From assembly GCF_037974265.1 (NCBI RefSeq), contig NZ_CP150233.1:3844001-3908000 (forward strand): a stretch of DNA of 64,000 nucleotides, written 5' to 3'. Every line of letters starts with the position of its first letter. The stretch's first letter is position 1. The notes under the pieces are model-generated. The model did no database searches. It was given only the letters and a program-made list of their open reading frames with translations, and had not been told where the DNA came from. The position numbers and the translations under genes were made by a program. Below, one piece after another: positions 8,901-17,586 of this stretch. Source of the DNA: Paenibacillus sp. FSL R5-0623. GTDB taxonomy: Bacteria > Bacillota > Bacilli > Paenibacillales > Paenibacillaceae.

Positions 8901-11353
8901 GCGGCAAACTCCTTTCGAAGCGCTTCGTCCCATGCTTTGGACTGGATCAGCATCTGCTCATCTACCGCAGGCCTCAACATCTCCTCTGGTTCAACCTGAT
9001 GCAGACTCGCCACCCGCTCGGCAATCAAGCCCGTCTCCATGGGTGTAAAGTAGGTGAATGCCAGCCTTAATTCCGGTACCATACTGATGAAGTCGTCGTA
9101 TGACAGCTGTTCAATCAGATAATTCAACTCGGACAACAGCTGATCTTCATATAAAAAAGCGTCACGTGCTACAGTGAATACTCCCTGTAAAAAAAGTGCC
9201 GTTTGACGGGTCTGATCCGGTGTACCATGGATATACCCGCGAGCACGATCAACAATCTCATCCCTGGGCCTGTCACCGAGCCCTGAGGAAATAGCCACAC
9301 ACACACCCTCCAGCTGAGCCGGAAGCTGGTGATCAGACAGGAGCTCATTCAGATGTATTCGGAATGTCTCATCCTGAAAAGACCCCTCTGATGACTCCGC
9401 GAGCATGGCTAGCAGCTTCAATCCCTGAATTATGGCTTCATGTTCATCCGGATTGGCTCTGGAGAGCTGTAACAACTTGTCCACGGCGTTCCTATAGGCT
9501 TCGGATACCAGATCAGGGAGATGATGCTCGTCAGATAATCCCAGCAACCTGCGGTGTTGATGAATTCGGTTCAAGACATGCAGACTATTACATAGGGATA
9601 GAAAATTCCCATCCGTTCTCAGCGCTGAGCGGACCTGTTCATAGAGTTTCATCGCTGTGTCCTGAAGCCCGATAAGTAGCGCTTGAAGCATGAGTCGGGC
9701 AAGTTCACCGCTATGATGATCCGGTACTTCTTGCATTTGTTCTTCCATTTTGCGTGTAGCCGCTCCAGCAAGCGTTCCGCCATAGAGAGAGTTTTCTATC
9801 AATCTGGCTTCAATACGGGAGGAGTACATATAAAACCAGGTTTCGCGAACAAGATTCATATCACGCTCTGCGATCCAGTCCGGCCCCGATTGCCGTTTTG
9901 CGAATTCCGGAACCAGATAGGTGATGCACTGAATCAATTGACTTATCTGACGATGCTCCGGTTTTGCATACAGATCCAGCACTTTCTTGTGTTGTCCTGT
10001 TGTGCGGATCTGCAGTTTGTACTCTGTACAACGCGCCTTGAAGTCCTCCACGATGGGAATACTGAATGAATTGGGAGCCACGCTTCCAATGACGTCTCCG
10101 GTCAATAACTGCTGCAGCTCTTGCAGCGGTTTATCGGTCGCCAAGGTAAGCTCCCCCTTCACAAAGGAAGAGAGTGCTGCATCCATCAACTCATAGACGC
10201 CGCCTTCCCTTTTACCCCGAAGCCCGGCAAGACCTTGAATCATGCTGTACGCTTCAATTGCATCACTCGTTGATACATGCTCGTGTCCGTCCCGTAATTG
10301 GCGCATCAGCCGGGATAACAAGTCCAGAGCCGTTAGATTATATGGTGTACTCTTTTTGCGAAGCAGCTGGTTCCAGATCTGATCGTAATAATTTACATAA
10401 GGCATGCCGCTCGCATATCCATTGAGCCGATCCGCTTCAGCAAAGGTGTAGACCATCGGGTACATTTGTTGGTGAACCGCATCTGGATTCACCGCAATTT
10501 GTTGAGACGTACCTGGTTTACCTCGTCCATCCAAACGTTGGTCTGCATGCTGTTTATCCATTTCTGGCTGTTCCAATTGGGATTCATGTTGCTCTGACAT
10601 CAACAGTCCATACGTATGAAATCCACCGGTAATGACAAGCACACGGTCATGTTCCTGCACCGCTTGATTAATATGTTGTTTCATATGTGATTCTCTTGCC
10701 AGATCACCTGAAGACTGTAATCGTTCCGTGGAATAACACATTCGGGATAAAGTACAATACGTGAATACATCCTGCACGAATTCCTCAGTAGATTTCTCCA
10801 GGCCACCGATCTCAAACACCTTTTCCCACAATTCATCAAAACTGCGACAGTTTGTTTTTTGACACAACCGGTAAATGAAGTCAGACCCCGCAAGCAAGGT
10901 TTCGTCCTGGATGGAGATCTCCTTTTGTTCAGTCTGGCCGGATTTGGGTGCACGAGTGGAGAAGTGTTGATAGTCCAAGTCAATAAACTTCGCCGGAATG
11001 TCCAGCCGTTTTGCTTCTTTCAAAGCTACATATTCAGGCGAATAACGAAGCATCGGATAATAGCAGGCTTCTCTCTCCAATTCACTCTCATAGGTATAGT
11101 ACAGACTGACAGGAGGTACCGTTGCCTCATCACTCAGAACCGAAATTAATGGATTACCACTCTCTGGTCCTTCGATCAGAATGATACCCGGCTTGTACTC
11201 CCCAATTAATCGTAACAAGTGATATGAACATGCAGGGCTATGGTGTCGTATTGGATAATAGACCGTATGATTACTCAGGTTATATACCTGGGATTCGAAC
11301 AAGGATTGTAACTGATCAACATCAGGGTCCAGTACTGCTGCTAACCGATCCAT
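8885..11353 (-). CDS. DUF5682 family protein (YehM-like)
   Basis: An 822-residue protein with the DUF5682 hallmarks: an N-terminal RHHSPACS motif at about residues 36-43, EGP at about 80 within LIEGPESG, and a GGFH motif in VLVITGGFHTYG. These motifs recall the EreA/ChaN/TraB type of metal-dependent hydrolase core, but that relation is inference. The C-terminal half is a long helical region. There is no signal peptide. It overlaps the ATPase gene by 13 bases and has GAGGAG just before its ATG. E. coli YehM has the same place next to the YehL ATPase and YehP. Confidence 0.85.
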   Translation of the reverse strand: MDRLAAVLDPDVDQLQSLFESQVYNLSNHTVYYPIRHHSPACSYHLLRLIGEYKPGIILIEGPESGNPLISVLSDEATVPPVSLYYTYESELEREACYYPMLRYSPEYVALKEAKRLDIPAKFIDLDYQHFSTRAPKSGQTEQKEISIQDETLLAGSDFIYRLCQKTNCRSFDELWEKVFEIGGLEKSTEEFVQDVFTYCTLSRMCYSTERLQSSGDLARESHMKQHINQAVQEHDRVLVITGGFHTYGLLMSEQHESQLEQPEMDKQHADQRLDGRGKPGTSQQIAVNPDAVHQQMYPMVYTFAEADRLNGYASGMPYVNYYDQIWNQLLRKKSTPYNLTALDLLSRLMRQLRDGHEHVSTSDAIEAYSMIQGLAGLRGKREGGVYELMDAALSSFVKGELTLATDKPLQELQQLLTGDVIGSVAPNSFSIPIVEDFKARCTEYKLQIRTTGQHKKVLDLYAKPEHRQISQLIQCITYLVPEFAKRQSGPDWIAERDMNLVRETWFYMYSSRIEARLIENSLYGGTLAGAATRKMEEQMQEVPDHHSGELARLMLQALLIGLQDTAMKLYEQVRSALRTDGNFLSLCNSLHVLNRIHQHRRLLGLSDEHHLPDLVSEAYRNAVDKLLQLSRANPDEHEAIIQGLKLLAMLAESSEGSFQDETFRIHLNELLSDHQLPAQLEGVCVAISSGLGDRPRDEIVDRARGYIHGTPDQTRQTALFLQGVFTVARDAFLYEDQLLSELNYLIEQLSYDDFISMVPELRLAFTYFTPMETGLIAERVASLHQVEPEEMLRPAVDEQMLIQSKAWDEALRKEFAAWKLI

Positions 11354-12441
11354 TTTCTCTCCTCATAATAGTCCTTCCACATTCCCTCTTCTCTGGAACG
11401 CTCTTTTACGACCTTGGAGAAATAGGTTTTGAGAATGGACAGATCCTTGTCGTTTTCCTTTGCAATGGTCCCCAGCATGTTCTGTACCAACCGATCCAGT
11501 GCAATAGCTTTATCTTCGTAATAATAGGAAGTCATTGCACTCTGAACATAGACAGACACCGCTTCCGCCGTACTCATGGATGCTTGAGGGGTATCGAGCT
11601 TGTATCCTTCCCGTGTCATGCCGGTGCGCAGTTCCATAAATGTTGTAGCCAGCAATTCAACCACATCCGGGTTAATTTCAATATCAATTCCACTATGTAA
11701 TAACAGGCTTCGTGCCTGGGATTCAATGATTTTGGCTTCCATCTTTACGTTATGAATGGGCTTGATCGTTTCAAAATTGAACCGACGTTTCAATGCACCA
11801 CTCATTTCGTTAACACCTTTATCCCGAATATTGGCTGTAGCAATGACGTTAAATCCAGGTTGGGCAAACAGTACACCACCATCCAGTTCAGGAATGCTCA
11901 TGACCTTGTCACTGAGAATACTGATCAGACTATCCTGCGCTTCAGCGGGACAACGTGTAATCTCTTCAAAACGGGTAAGAATGCCTTTCTTCATTCCGTT
12001 ATATAACGGTGATGGCACAAGCGCAGCTTCCGAAGGGCCTTTATCAAGCAACATGGCGTAATTCCAGGAATACTTGATCATATCTTCCGTCGTGCCTGCC
12101 GTACCCTGAATCGTATTCAGACTGGTTCCGGAGATTGCAGCGGTTAGCAGTTCGCTCAGCATGGTCTTGGCTGTGCCGGGTTCTCCCACGAGCATTAATC
12201 CTCGATTGCCTGCCAGAGTAACCACTGCACGTTCAATTAACACGTCATTGCCATAGAATTTGCGGGTAATCGGGATCTCTTCTCCATTTAATAATGCAGG
12301 CTTATCCCTGCCTATAATAAAATCGCGCACATAGGCGGGAGATAACAGCCAGTTCGGGGGGCGTTTCCCCTGATCTTCCTCTCGCAGCGCGCGTAATTCA
12401 ACCTCGTATAATGTCTCGGCGGGTGGCTTAAGCATCTCCAT
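11341..12441 (-). CDS. MoxR-family AAA+ ATPase (YehL-like)
   Basis: A 366-residue AAA+ protein. Walker A is GEPGTAKT at about 86-93. A Walker B-like segment, ILTRFEEITR, has two acidic residues. Sensor I is in VIATANI, and the arginine-finger region is ALKRRFNFE. MoxR ATPases remodel or activate partner complexes together with VWA proteins. This sequence resembles the YehL branch. GTG (12462), TTG (12447) and ATG (12441) starts are all in frame; GAGGAG ends 11 bases before the ATG and 5 before the TTG, so the exact start is uncertain. It is the first gene of the operon, so the ATPase is made first and the others are coupled to it by overlaps. Confidence 0.9.
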   Translation of the reverse strand: MEMLKPPAETLYEVELRALREEDQGKRPPNWLLSPAYVRDFIIGRDKPALLNGEEIPITRKFYGNDVLIERAVVTLAGNRGLMLVGEPGTAKTMLSELLTAAISGTSLNTIQGTAGTTEDMIKYSWNYAMLLDKGPSEAALVPSPLYNGMKKGILTRFEEITRCPAEAQDSLISILSDKVMSIPELDGGVLFAQPGFNVIATANIRDKGVNEMSGALKRRFNFETIKPIHNVKMEAKIIESQARSLLLHSGIDIEINPDVVELLATTFMELRTGMTREGYKLDTPQASMSTAEAVSVYVQSAMTSYYYEDKAIALDRLVQNMLGTIAKENDKDLSILKTYFSKVVKERSREEGMWKDYYEERKWIG

Positions 12442-12763
12442 CGTCAAGGTGTCTCCTCTCACATAAACAGATCGTATGTTCTTATTCCTATCATTTTATC
12501 ACAGCACTCCAGCAACTACCCCGTAAAACGATAAAAATGGTTGAAACGTCCTTCTTATCAGCACTCTCCCTAAGCCCATGGACATAGCCTCTAGCGCAAA
12601 TATGAAGGTGAACCATCCTTACAACCGTGCCAACACACTGGTTTCGGATCCGAATCAGCATGCTTATTACCCATGTAAACGCATTGTAGGCCATATGACC
12701 TCAGGATTCATTACATTTTCGATAAAGTGTTTCAACCAAATGAAGCCGATTATCACAAAGAAA
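12442..12763. other. Intergenic region upstream of the MoxR operon
   Basis: Between the ATPase start and the aldo/keto reductase terminator I find no convincing gene. It contains a 12-base palindrome TTCGGATCCGAA near 12642-12653 and a cre-like site at 12674-12687 that matches the CcpA consensus at 12 of 14 positions. A GATAAAAT patch about 55 bases before the ATPase gene may be part of a -10 region. The operon promoter must lie here. Confidence 0.35.
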
Positions 12764-12787
12764 ACACAGGCCATTAGCAGCCTGTGT
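12764..12787 (-). terminator. Terminator of the aldo/keto reductase gene
   Basis: A perfect 8-bp stem, ACACAGGC with GCCTGTGT, and an 8-base loop. On the minus strand it is followed by TTTTCTTTG, fitting a stop signal for the gene ending at 12861. Confidence 0.75.
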
Positions 12788-12860
12788 CTTCTATATGTTC
12801 AAATTTCACCCAACATCTATGAATTTTAATCGGAACAACCAATCTCTTAGAAGTTCCTAC

Positions 12861-13838
12861 TTACATTCTACGCCCGCATGAGGCGGAATACAGCTCGTAC
12901 CACTCATAACGGGTAAGTTCAATATTCGTTGCATCACGACAGGCCAGAATACGTTCTGGTCGAATCGAACCAATGACAGGTTGAATCCCTGCTGGATGCT
13001 TCATTAACCAAGCCAGTACAATAGACTCCGGTGTCACCCCACGCTCCTTGGCCATTCGATCAACCAGTTGAGCCGTATGCTCAATCTCCGCGCGCTGTCC
13101 CTCAACTACCCTGCCAGTAAATCGCCCCTGAGCAAGGGGACCCCAAGCTTGCAGTTGAATATGCTCTGCCTGACAATATTCCATCGTGCCATAGGGAAAC
13201 ACGTTGTCTCTCGCTTGGGGCCGATTAACTGTCACACCGGCCTCTACGAATCCGATTTTGTCCAGACTCATCTCCAACTGATTCACAATCAGAGGTACTT
13301 TACTATGGAGCTGAAGAAGGCGAATCTGTTCAGACCCCATATTGGACACACCAAAATGGCGCACTTTACCGGAATGATGCAGCTCAGCCAGTGCGTCTCC
13401 AATTTCTTGCGGATGGGCGAGCGGATCAGGACGGTGTAACAGCAAAATATCCAGATAATCGATCCCGAGCCGTTCCAGGATACCGTCCACACTCGCCAGA
13501 ATATGTGCACCTGAGGTGTCATAACGTTGCGGTCCTTCATCATCACCTACAAGACGAATACCACACTTCGACTGTATAATGATCTGTTCACGCAAGCCGG
13601 GAGTTTCGGATAAAACTCTCCCCAAGACATGCTCTGCCTTACCACGTGTGTAAATATCCGCCAGGTCAAAGTGATAAATGCCTATTTCGATAGCTGCTTC
13701 TACCGCTCGATGACCTTCTACGACAAGATCTGAAGTAATGGGGAGCCCATCCCATTCACCTCCAAACCGCATACAGCCAAGAACCATTCGACTTGCCGGA
13801 ATCTGGTGGTGATGCAAAGGAAGTTGTGCGTAAGACAT
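12861..13838 (-). CDS. Aldo/keto reductase
   Basis: A 325-residue NADPH-dependent aldo/keto reductase. The family tetrad can be seen: Asp and Tyr in DLADIYTRGKAE, Lys in QSKCGIR, and a position close to the usual His in LLLHRPDPL. The C-terminal cofactor part contains GSIRPERI. It is closest to the YdhF type of Gram-negative and Gram-positive bacteria. The start was placed at 13838 because GAGGTGA lies 8 bases upstream; an in-frame ATG at 13874 has no such site. It stands alone with its own terminator. The substrate cannot be inferred. Confidence 0.88.
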   Translation of the reverse strand: MSYAQLPLHHHQIPASRMVLGCMRFGGEWDGLPITSDLVVEGHRAVEAAIEIGIYHFDLADIYTRGKAEHVLGRVLSETPGLREQIIIQSKCGIRLVGDDEGPQRYDTSGAHILASVDGILERLGIDYLDILLLHRPDPLAHPQEIGDALAELHHSGKVRHFGVSNMGSEQIRLLQLHSKVPLIVNQLEMSLDKIGFVEAGVTVNRPQARDNVFPYGTMEYCQAEHIQLQAWGPLAQGRFTGRVVEGQRAEIEHTAQLVDRMAKERGVTPESIVLAWLMKHPAGIQPVIGSIRPERILACRDATNIELTRYEWYELYSASCGRRM

Positions 13839-13973
13839 GTCAGCGTTCACCTCATTTTCATTTTTACCAAGCATAATAAACGATTCTCTCTACTCATGTC
13901 TTCTTCCATCTTCCTCTATTTTCCTGCTCTATCATCCATATGAAGAAAAAACAAGGTTTCAAAAGCTTGTGTA

Positions 13974-14001
13974 TTGAATATATAGAAGGTGCAGGTATTA
14001 T
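13974..14001 (+). promoter_or_regulatory. Sigma-A promoter of the P450 gene
   Basis: TTGAAT, a 16-base spacer and TATTAT. The predicted transcript starts near 14008, just before the GAGAGGAG ribosome binding site. Confidence 0.55.
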
Positions 14002-14028
14002 GCAGGAATATGAGAGGAGATTTTGCAT

Positions 14029-15228
14029 TTGAACCCGAATGAACCCAACGAGTCCTCAAAGCCAGCGTTTTTCACGAAAGAATTCACGCATAACCCTTAC
14101 CAGGTATATGAAAAGTTAAGAAAAGAAGAGCCCGTTTTCCGAGTCATGTTTCCTCAAGGAGAATTCGGCTGGATGATTACTCGATACGAGGATGCAGTAC
14201 AGATTCTGAAAGATCCTCGCTTCAGCAAAGACATGGTCCGACGTTACGGTGCTGACAATCAAAGCATTTTCTCGAATAATATGTTGTTCTCCGATCCGCC
14301 AGATCATAAACGTCTTCGCGGACTGGTGCAGAAAGCATTCACACCCAAACTGGTCGCAGACATGCGGAGCCATATTCAGGACATTGCTGATGAACTGCTG
14401 GACAACCTCCCGTCACAGGAAAAAATGAATCTGATCGATGACTTTGCCTTCCCGCTGCCCATCATTGTCATTAGTGAAATTCTGGGAGTCCCTGCCCAGG
14501 ATCGTGACCAATTCCGCATATGGTCCAATACGGTAATCGATGCTTCCACAGCCGAGAGCGCTGAGCTGTTTGAGCAGCATTCCAGAGAGTTTATAGATTA
14601 CCTTACGGCATGGTTCGCGAAAGTTCGCCAAGATCCCGGCACTGATCTGATCAGTCAGCTCGTCATTGCGGAAGAATCCGGGCAGCAGTTAACTGAACGA
14701 GAACTGCTTGGCGTGGTCTCTTTATTAATCATTGCCGGTCATGAAACAACCGTTAATCTCATCGGCAACGGCATTCTCGCCCTGCTGGAGCATCCGGAGC
14801 AACGCGAACTTCTTATCAAGCAACCCGAGCTTATTCACAATGCCATTGAAGAGATGCTTCGCTATAACGGACCGGTGGAGTTCAGCACATCCCGCTGGGC
14901 TCTGGAAGATATTGAATTCCGTGGACAACATATTGCTCAAGGTGAACTTGTCATCGTTGCGCTTGATTCCGCCAACCGGGACGAACAGCAGTTTAAGGAT
15001 GCTGATATCTTCGACATTACCCGCGAGAAAAGTTCACACCTGGCTTTTGGCAAAGGCATTCATCTCTGTTTGGGAGCACCGCTTGCTCGTCTGGAAGGTG
15101 AGATTGCAGTCAGCACACTTCTGAATCGTTTTCCAAATATACAGCTTCAGGCAGATGTGAATGAACTGGAATGGAGACCTGGCATGATTGTTCGTGGTGT
15201 CAAGGAAATCCCGGTTCAACTTAAATAA
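14029..15228 (+). CDS. Cytochrome P450
   Basis: A soluble bacterial P450 of 399 residues. The I-helix oxygen-activation motif is AGHETT, the K-helix ExxR is in EEMLRY, and the heme-binding loop is FGKGIHLCLG with the proximal cysteine at about residue 349. It would oxidise a small hydrophobic substrate using separate redox partners, none of which are encoded nearby. It resembles the CYP107 type, but I cannot assign the family number. There is no ATG near the start: TTG at 14029 lies 10 bases after GGAG and is preferred over TTG at 14023, which is too close. A small membrane protein gene follows 40 bases downstream. Confidence 0.92.
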   Translation: MNPNEPNESSKPAFFTKEFTHNPYQVYEKLRKEEPVFRVMFPQGEFGWMITRYEDAVQILKDPRFSKDMVRRYGADNQSIFSNNMLFSDPPDHKRLRGLVQKAFTPKLVADMRSHIQDIADELLDNLPSQEKMNLIDDFAFPLPIIVISEILGVPAQDRDQFRIWSNTVIDASTAESAELFEQHSREFIDYLTAWFAKVRQDPGTDLISQLVIAEESGQQLTERELLGVVSLLIIAGHETTVNLIGNGILALLEHPEQRELLIKQPELIHNAIEEMLRYNGPVEFSTSRWALEDIEFRGQHIAQGELVIVALDSANRDEQQFKDADIFDITREKSSHLAFGKGIHLCLGAPLARLEGEIAVSTLLNRFPNIQLQADVNELEWRPGMIVRGVKEIPVQLK

Positions 15229-15268
15229 TGGCCAAATATGACCAAATGAGAGCGAGGCACATGACATC

Positions 15269-15610
15269 ATGGAAATGAACACCTTGGTATGGATCGTTTT
15301 GCTGCTTCTGATCTTTGTGTTACTGGTCAGAGTCACCAGCCTGCAACGCCAATTAAATGAATTGAAAAGAGATGTCGAGCGTCTGGAGAACGGTTCAACC
15401 GGCAGCGTCCGATCCGACTTCAATTACACCTTGTCGCCGAAGGAAGCACCTCCTTCCCATACAAGCCAACCAGCCCAAACGGATCTGGATTTGGAGCTGC
15501 TTGCACTTATACAACAAGGGAAAAAAATTATGGCGATCAAACGACTGCGTGAAGCCAGAGGTCTTTCGTTGAAGGAAGCCAAAGACTATGTTGATTCCCT
15601 GGATCGGTAA
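15269..15610 (+). CDS. Membrane-anchored protein with a ribosomal L7/L12 C-terminal-like domain
   Basis: A 113-residue protein. Residues 4-22 form one transmembrane helix, followed by a short coiled coil (LQRQLNELKRDVERLE) and a linker. The last 40 residues (IMAIKRLREARGLSLKEAKDYVDSL) match the L7/L12 C-terminal fold, in which the GLSLKEAKxxVD stretch is typical. This domain is found in several membrane-linked proteins outside the ribosome and may serve as a protein-interaction module. It probably shares a transcript with the P450. Its function is unknown. Confidence 0.8.
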   Translation: MEMNTLVWIVLLLLIFVLLVRVTSLQRQLNELKRDVERLENGSTGSVRSDFNYTLSPKEAPPSHTSQPAQTDLDLELLALIQQGKKIMAIKRLREARGLSLKEAKDYVDSLDR

Positions 15611-15624
15611 TATACAACTCACAT

Positions 15625-15704
15625 AACTCTCGGGAGAAGTTACTCCAGACTTTCGGCTGTTAATACAGACGCAGTAGAAAGTATGGAATCTTCGTCCGAG
15701 AGTT
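15625..15704 (+). ncRNA. Candidate structured RNA or complex terminator
   Basis: An outer perfect 9-bp stem joins AACTCTCGG (15625-15633) and CCGAGAGTT (15696-15704). Inside are a GGAG/CTCC hairpin (15633-15646, sharing one base with the outer stem), an ACTTTC/GAAAGT stem (15049-style pairing at 15649-15654 with 15677-15682), and a CTGT-TAAT-ACAG hairpin at its tip. A TTTACTTTTC tail follows. It lies between the L7/L12-like gene and the ArsR gene and could be a branched terminator or a regulatory leader. Confidence 0.4.
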
Positions 15705-15731
15705 TACTTTTCAAACAACATATGCTACTGT

Positions 15732-15751
15732 ATTTCTATATTACTAGAAAT
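15732..15751 (+). promoter_or_regulatory. ArsR-type operator 1 (upstream of arsR-like gene)
   Basis: A perfect inverted repeat ATTTCTA-N6-TAGAAAT, about 30 bases before the ArsR start. The same sequence recurs twice before the MFS gene, which marks it as the binding site of the ArsR regulator. Confidence 0.7.
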
Positions 15752-15780
15752 AAGAAATAAAGACGAAAGGACAGATCATT

Positions 15781-16065
15781 ATGCAATCAAACTCGAATGA
15801 GATTGAACAAGTCGTCAAAATTCATAAAGCACTGGGCGAACAAACACGCTACAAAATCATTCAGATTTTATCGAGCGAAAGCAACCTGTGTCCCGCCGAT
15901 CTGGAGAGCCGCCTTGTTACGGTTGCCCTATCGACTCTGTCTCATCACCTGAAACAGCTATCCGATTGCGGCCTGCTTACATCGCAGAAGAAAGGTACGT
16001 ATATCTACTACAGCCTGAACACTGAGACCGCACAAAAGTTTGTTCCCTATCTGCTAAATAAATAA
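15781..16065 (+). CDS. ArsR-family transcriptional regulator
   Basis: A 94-residue winged-helix repressor. The recognition region is VALSTLSHHLKQLSDCGLL and the wing is KKGTYIYYSL. There is no obvious metal site: the only cysteines are CPADL and DCGLL, so it may sense a small molecule or redox change. The start follows an AAAGGA site. Three copies of one inverted repeat flank the gene and precede the MFS exporter, so it most likely represses itself and the exporter until a toxic compound is present. Confidence 0.9.
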   Translation: MQSNSNEIEQVVKIHKALGEQTRYKIIQILSSESNLCPADLESRLVTVALSTLSHHLKQLSDCGLLTSQKKGTYIYYSLNTETAQKFVPYLLNK

Positions 16066-16079
16066 AAAATTTGAGTTAT

Positions 16080-16099
16080 ATTTCTATATAATTAGAAAT
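16080..16099 (+). promoter_or_regulatory. ArsR-type operator 2
   Basis: A perfect inverted repeat ATTTCTA-N6-TAGAAAT starting 15 bases after the ArsR stop. It has the same half-sites and spacing as operators 1 and 3. Confidence 0.65.
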
Positions 16100-16240
16100 A
16101 TTGAAACAACGCACAATATTTATTAGTAGAACTAGGTCACCTAAGTTTACGCTGATACTAATATTCATTATCTAGGTTGTAATATCACCGTTCGTATATC
16201 GGTTACATTCAGAGCATTCATGTCTTGTTCTATCGTCTTT

Positions 16241-16265
16241 ATTTCTATATTTCTAAAAATATAAT
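16241..16265 (+). promoter_or_regulatory. ArsR-type operator 3 overlapping the MFS promoter
   Basis: ATTTCTA-N6-TAAAAAT, one mismatch from the other two operators (16241-16260). It abuts a TATAAT -10 box at 16260-16265, about 27 bases before the MFS start, so a bound repressor would block RNA polymerase. Confidence 0.65.
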
Positions 16266-16291
16266 AATTATCAGAAAGAGGTTATGTTTCC

Positions 16292-17476
16292 ATGTCTTCT
16301 ACGCTCAAAATCTATGTTCTTGCCCTGGTCAGTTTCCTTGTAGGAACGTCCGAATATGTCATTGCCGGCATTTTGGATCGTATTGCAGATACGATGAATA
16401 TCTCTTTAATCGCTGCCGGACAGCTCATTACGATTTTTTCACTCGTATATGCGCTCGGTACACCTGTCATTATTGCACTGACTTCGCGCTGGGACCGTCG
16501 CAAGCTGTTGCTATACTTCCTCGGTCTATTCGTTGTGGCTAATGTTCTTGCTTACCTGTTGCCGGGTTATGGACTGTTCGTCGCAGCACGAGTGTTGATG
16601 GCTTTAGGCGCAGGTGTTGTTGTTGTCACGGCATTAACGGTCGCTTCCCAGATAGCAGCGGAGGGCAAACAAGCTAGTGCAATCGCCACGGTAATCACTG
16701 GATTTACGGCTTCTTTGATTGTTGGCGTTCCGCTCGGAAGGCTTGTGGCTGCATCTTGGGACTGGAAGCTTGTTTTCGCCGGCATAGCCGTTCTTGGCGT
16801 TCTCGCCATGCTGGTAATCGCGGCAGCCATTCCGCCTTCCAAAGCAGAAGCGCCTGTTCCGCTGAAGAAACAACTGTCTTTGCTCAAACAGCCACGAATT
16901 GTACTGGCACTGCTGGTGACCTTTTTCTGGTTAGGTGGTTATTCCATTGCCTACACGTACATTTCACCTTACCTTGTATCCGTTTCAGGAATGAGCGAAG
17001 CACTACTCAGTTCAGCTTTACTCGCATTTGGCATAGCAAGTCTGATCGGTTCAAAAGTTGGAGGATTCAGTGCTGACCGATTGGGTGTCAAACGAACGCT
17101 GATCACAGGCATGACATTGCATATCGTGAGTCTGGTCCTGTTGAATATAACAGCAAGCTCTCATCTCGCTGTCTTCCTTGTTCTGATTTTGTGGTCTTTT
17201 TCCGCCTGGTCTTCGGGTCCAACTCAGCAATATAACCTGGTCACCATGGCTCCGGAATCCTCTGGCATTATGCTAAGCCTGAATAGTTCGGTCATGCAAC
17301 TGGCGATGGCTGCCGGCGCAGGTATTGGTGGCATCGCGGTAAGCAGTATCTCATTGTCATCCATCACCTGGATTGGCGCTGTCGGGGTTGCTGTTGCCGC
17401 CATCATTGTTATAGGCTCGTATCGTTCAGCACCCGTCAAAAGTACACAAACCAATACATCGCACAACGTTGCATGA
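16292..17476 (+). CDS. MFS transporter, DHA1 drug/metabolite exporter type
   Basis: A 394-residue protein with 12 hydrophobic segments. It has the DHA1 loop 2-3 motif in TSRWDRRKLL and an antiporter-like segment VVTALTVASQ. Proteins of this kind (PbuE, AraJ and YdeR types) export drugs, nucleosides or sugars with proton exchange. The ribosome site is AGAGG, 10 bases before the ATG. It follows the ArsR gene and is preceded by two copies of that regulator's presumed operator. The exported compound is unknown. Confidence 0.9.
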   Translation: MSSTLKIYVLALVSFLVGTSEYVIAGILDRIADTMNISLIAAGQLITIFSLVYALGTPVIIALTSRWDRRKLLLYFLGLFVVANVLAYLLPGYGLFVAARVLMALGAGVVVVTALTVASQIAAEGKQASAIATVITGFTASLIVGVPLGRLVAASWDWKLVFAGIAVLGVLAMLVIAAAIPPSKAEAPVPLKKQLSLLKQPRIVLALLVTFFWLGGYSIAYTYISPYLVSVSGMSEALLSSALLAFGIASLIGSKVGGFSADRLGVKRTLITGMTLHIVSLVLLNITASSHLAVFLVLILWSFSAWSSGPTQQYNLVTMAPESSGIMLSLNSSVMQLAMAAGAGIGGIAVSSISLSSITWIGAVGVAVAAIIVIGSYRSAPVKSTQTNTSHNVA

Positions 17477-17508
17477 TATGAATTCGTAGTACAAAAAAAA
17501 CAAACCAA

Positions 17509-17545
17509 AAAGAGAGGCACTGTATGCATACAGTGGCCTCTCTTT
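17509..17545. terminator. Bidirectional terminator between MFS and SDR genes
   Basis: AAAGAGAGGC pairs with GCCTCTCTTT, and inside lies a self-complementary ACTGTATGCATACAGT. A-rich and T-rich flanks suit both the plus-strand MFS gene and the minus-strand SDR gene that end here. Confidence 0.85.
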
Positions 17546-17586
17546 AACCATTTTAACGGCTATTCTATTGCCGATAAGTTGAACTC

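Noticed and set aside
12442..12763. Riboswitch upstream of the MoxR operon
   Set aside because: Only a short palindrome and a weak cre-like site are visible; no conserved riboswitch core was recognised.
12578..12829. An 83-codon frame in the gap before the MoxR operon
   Set aside because: No ribosome site, no recognisable motif, and it runs through the aldo/keto reductase terminator.
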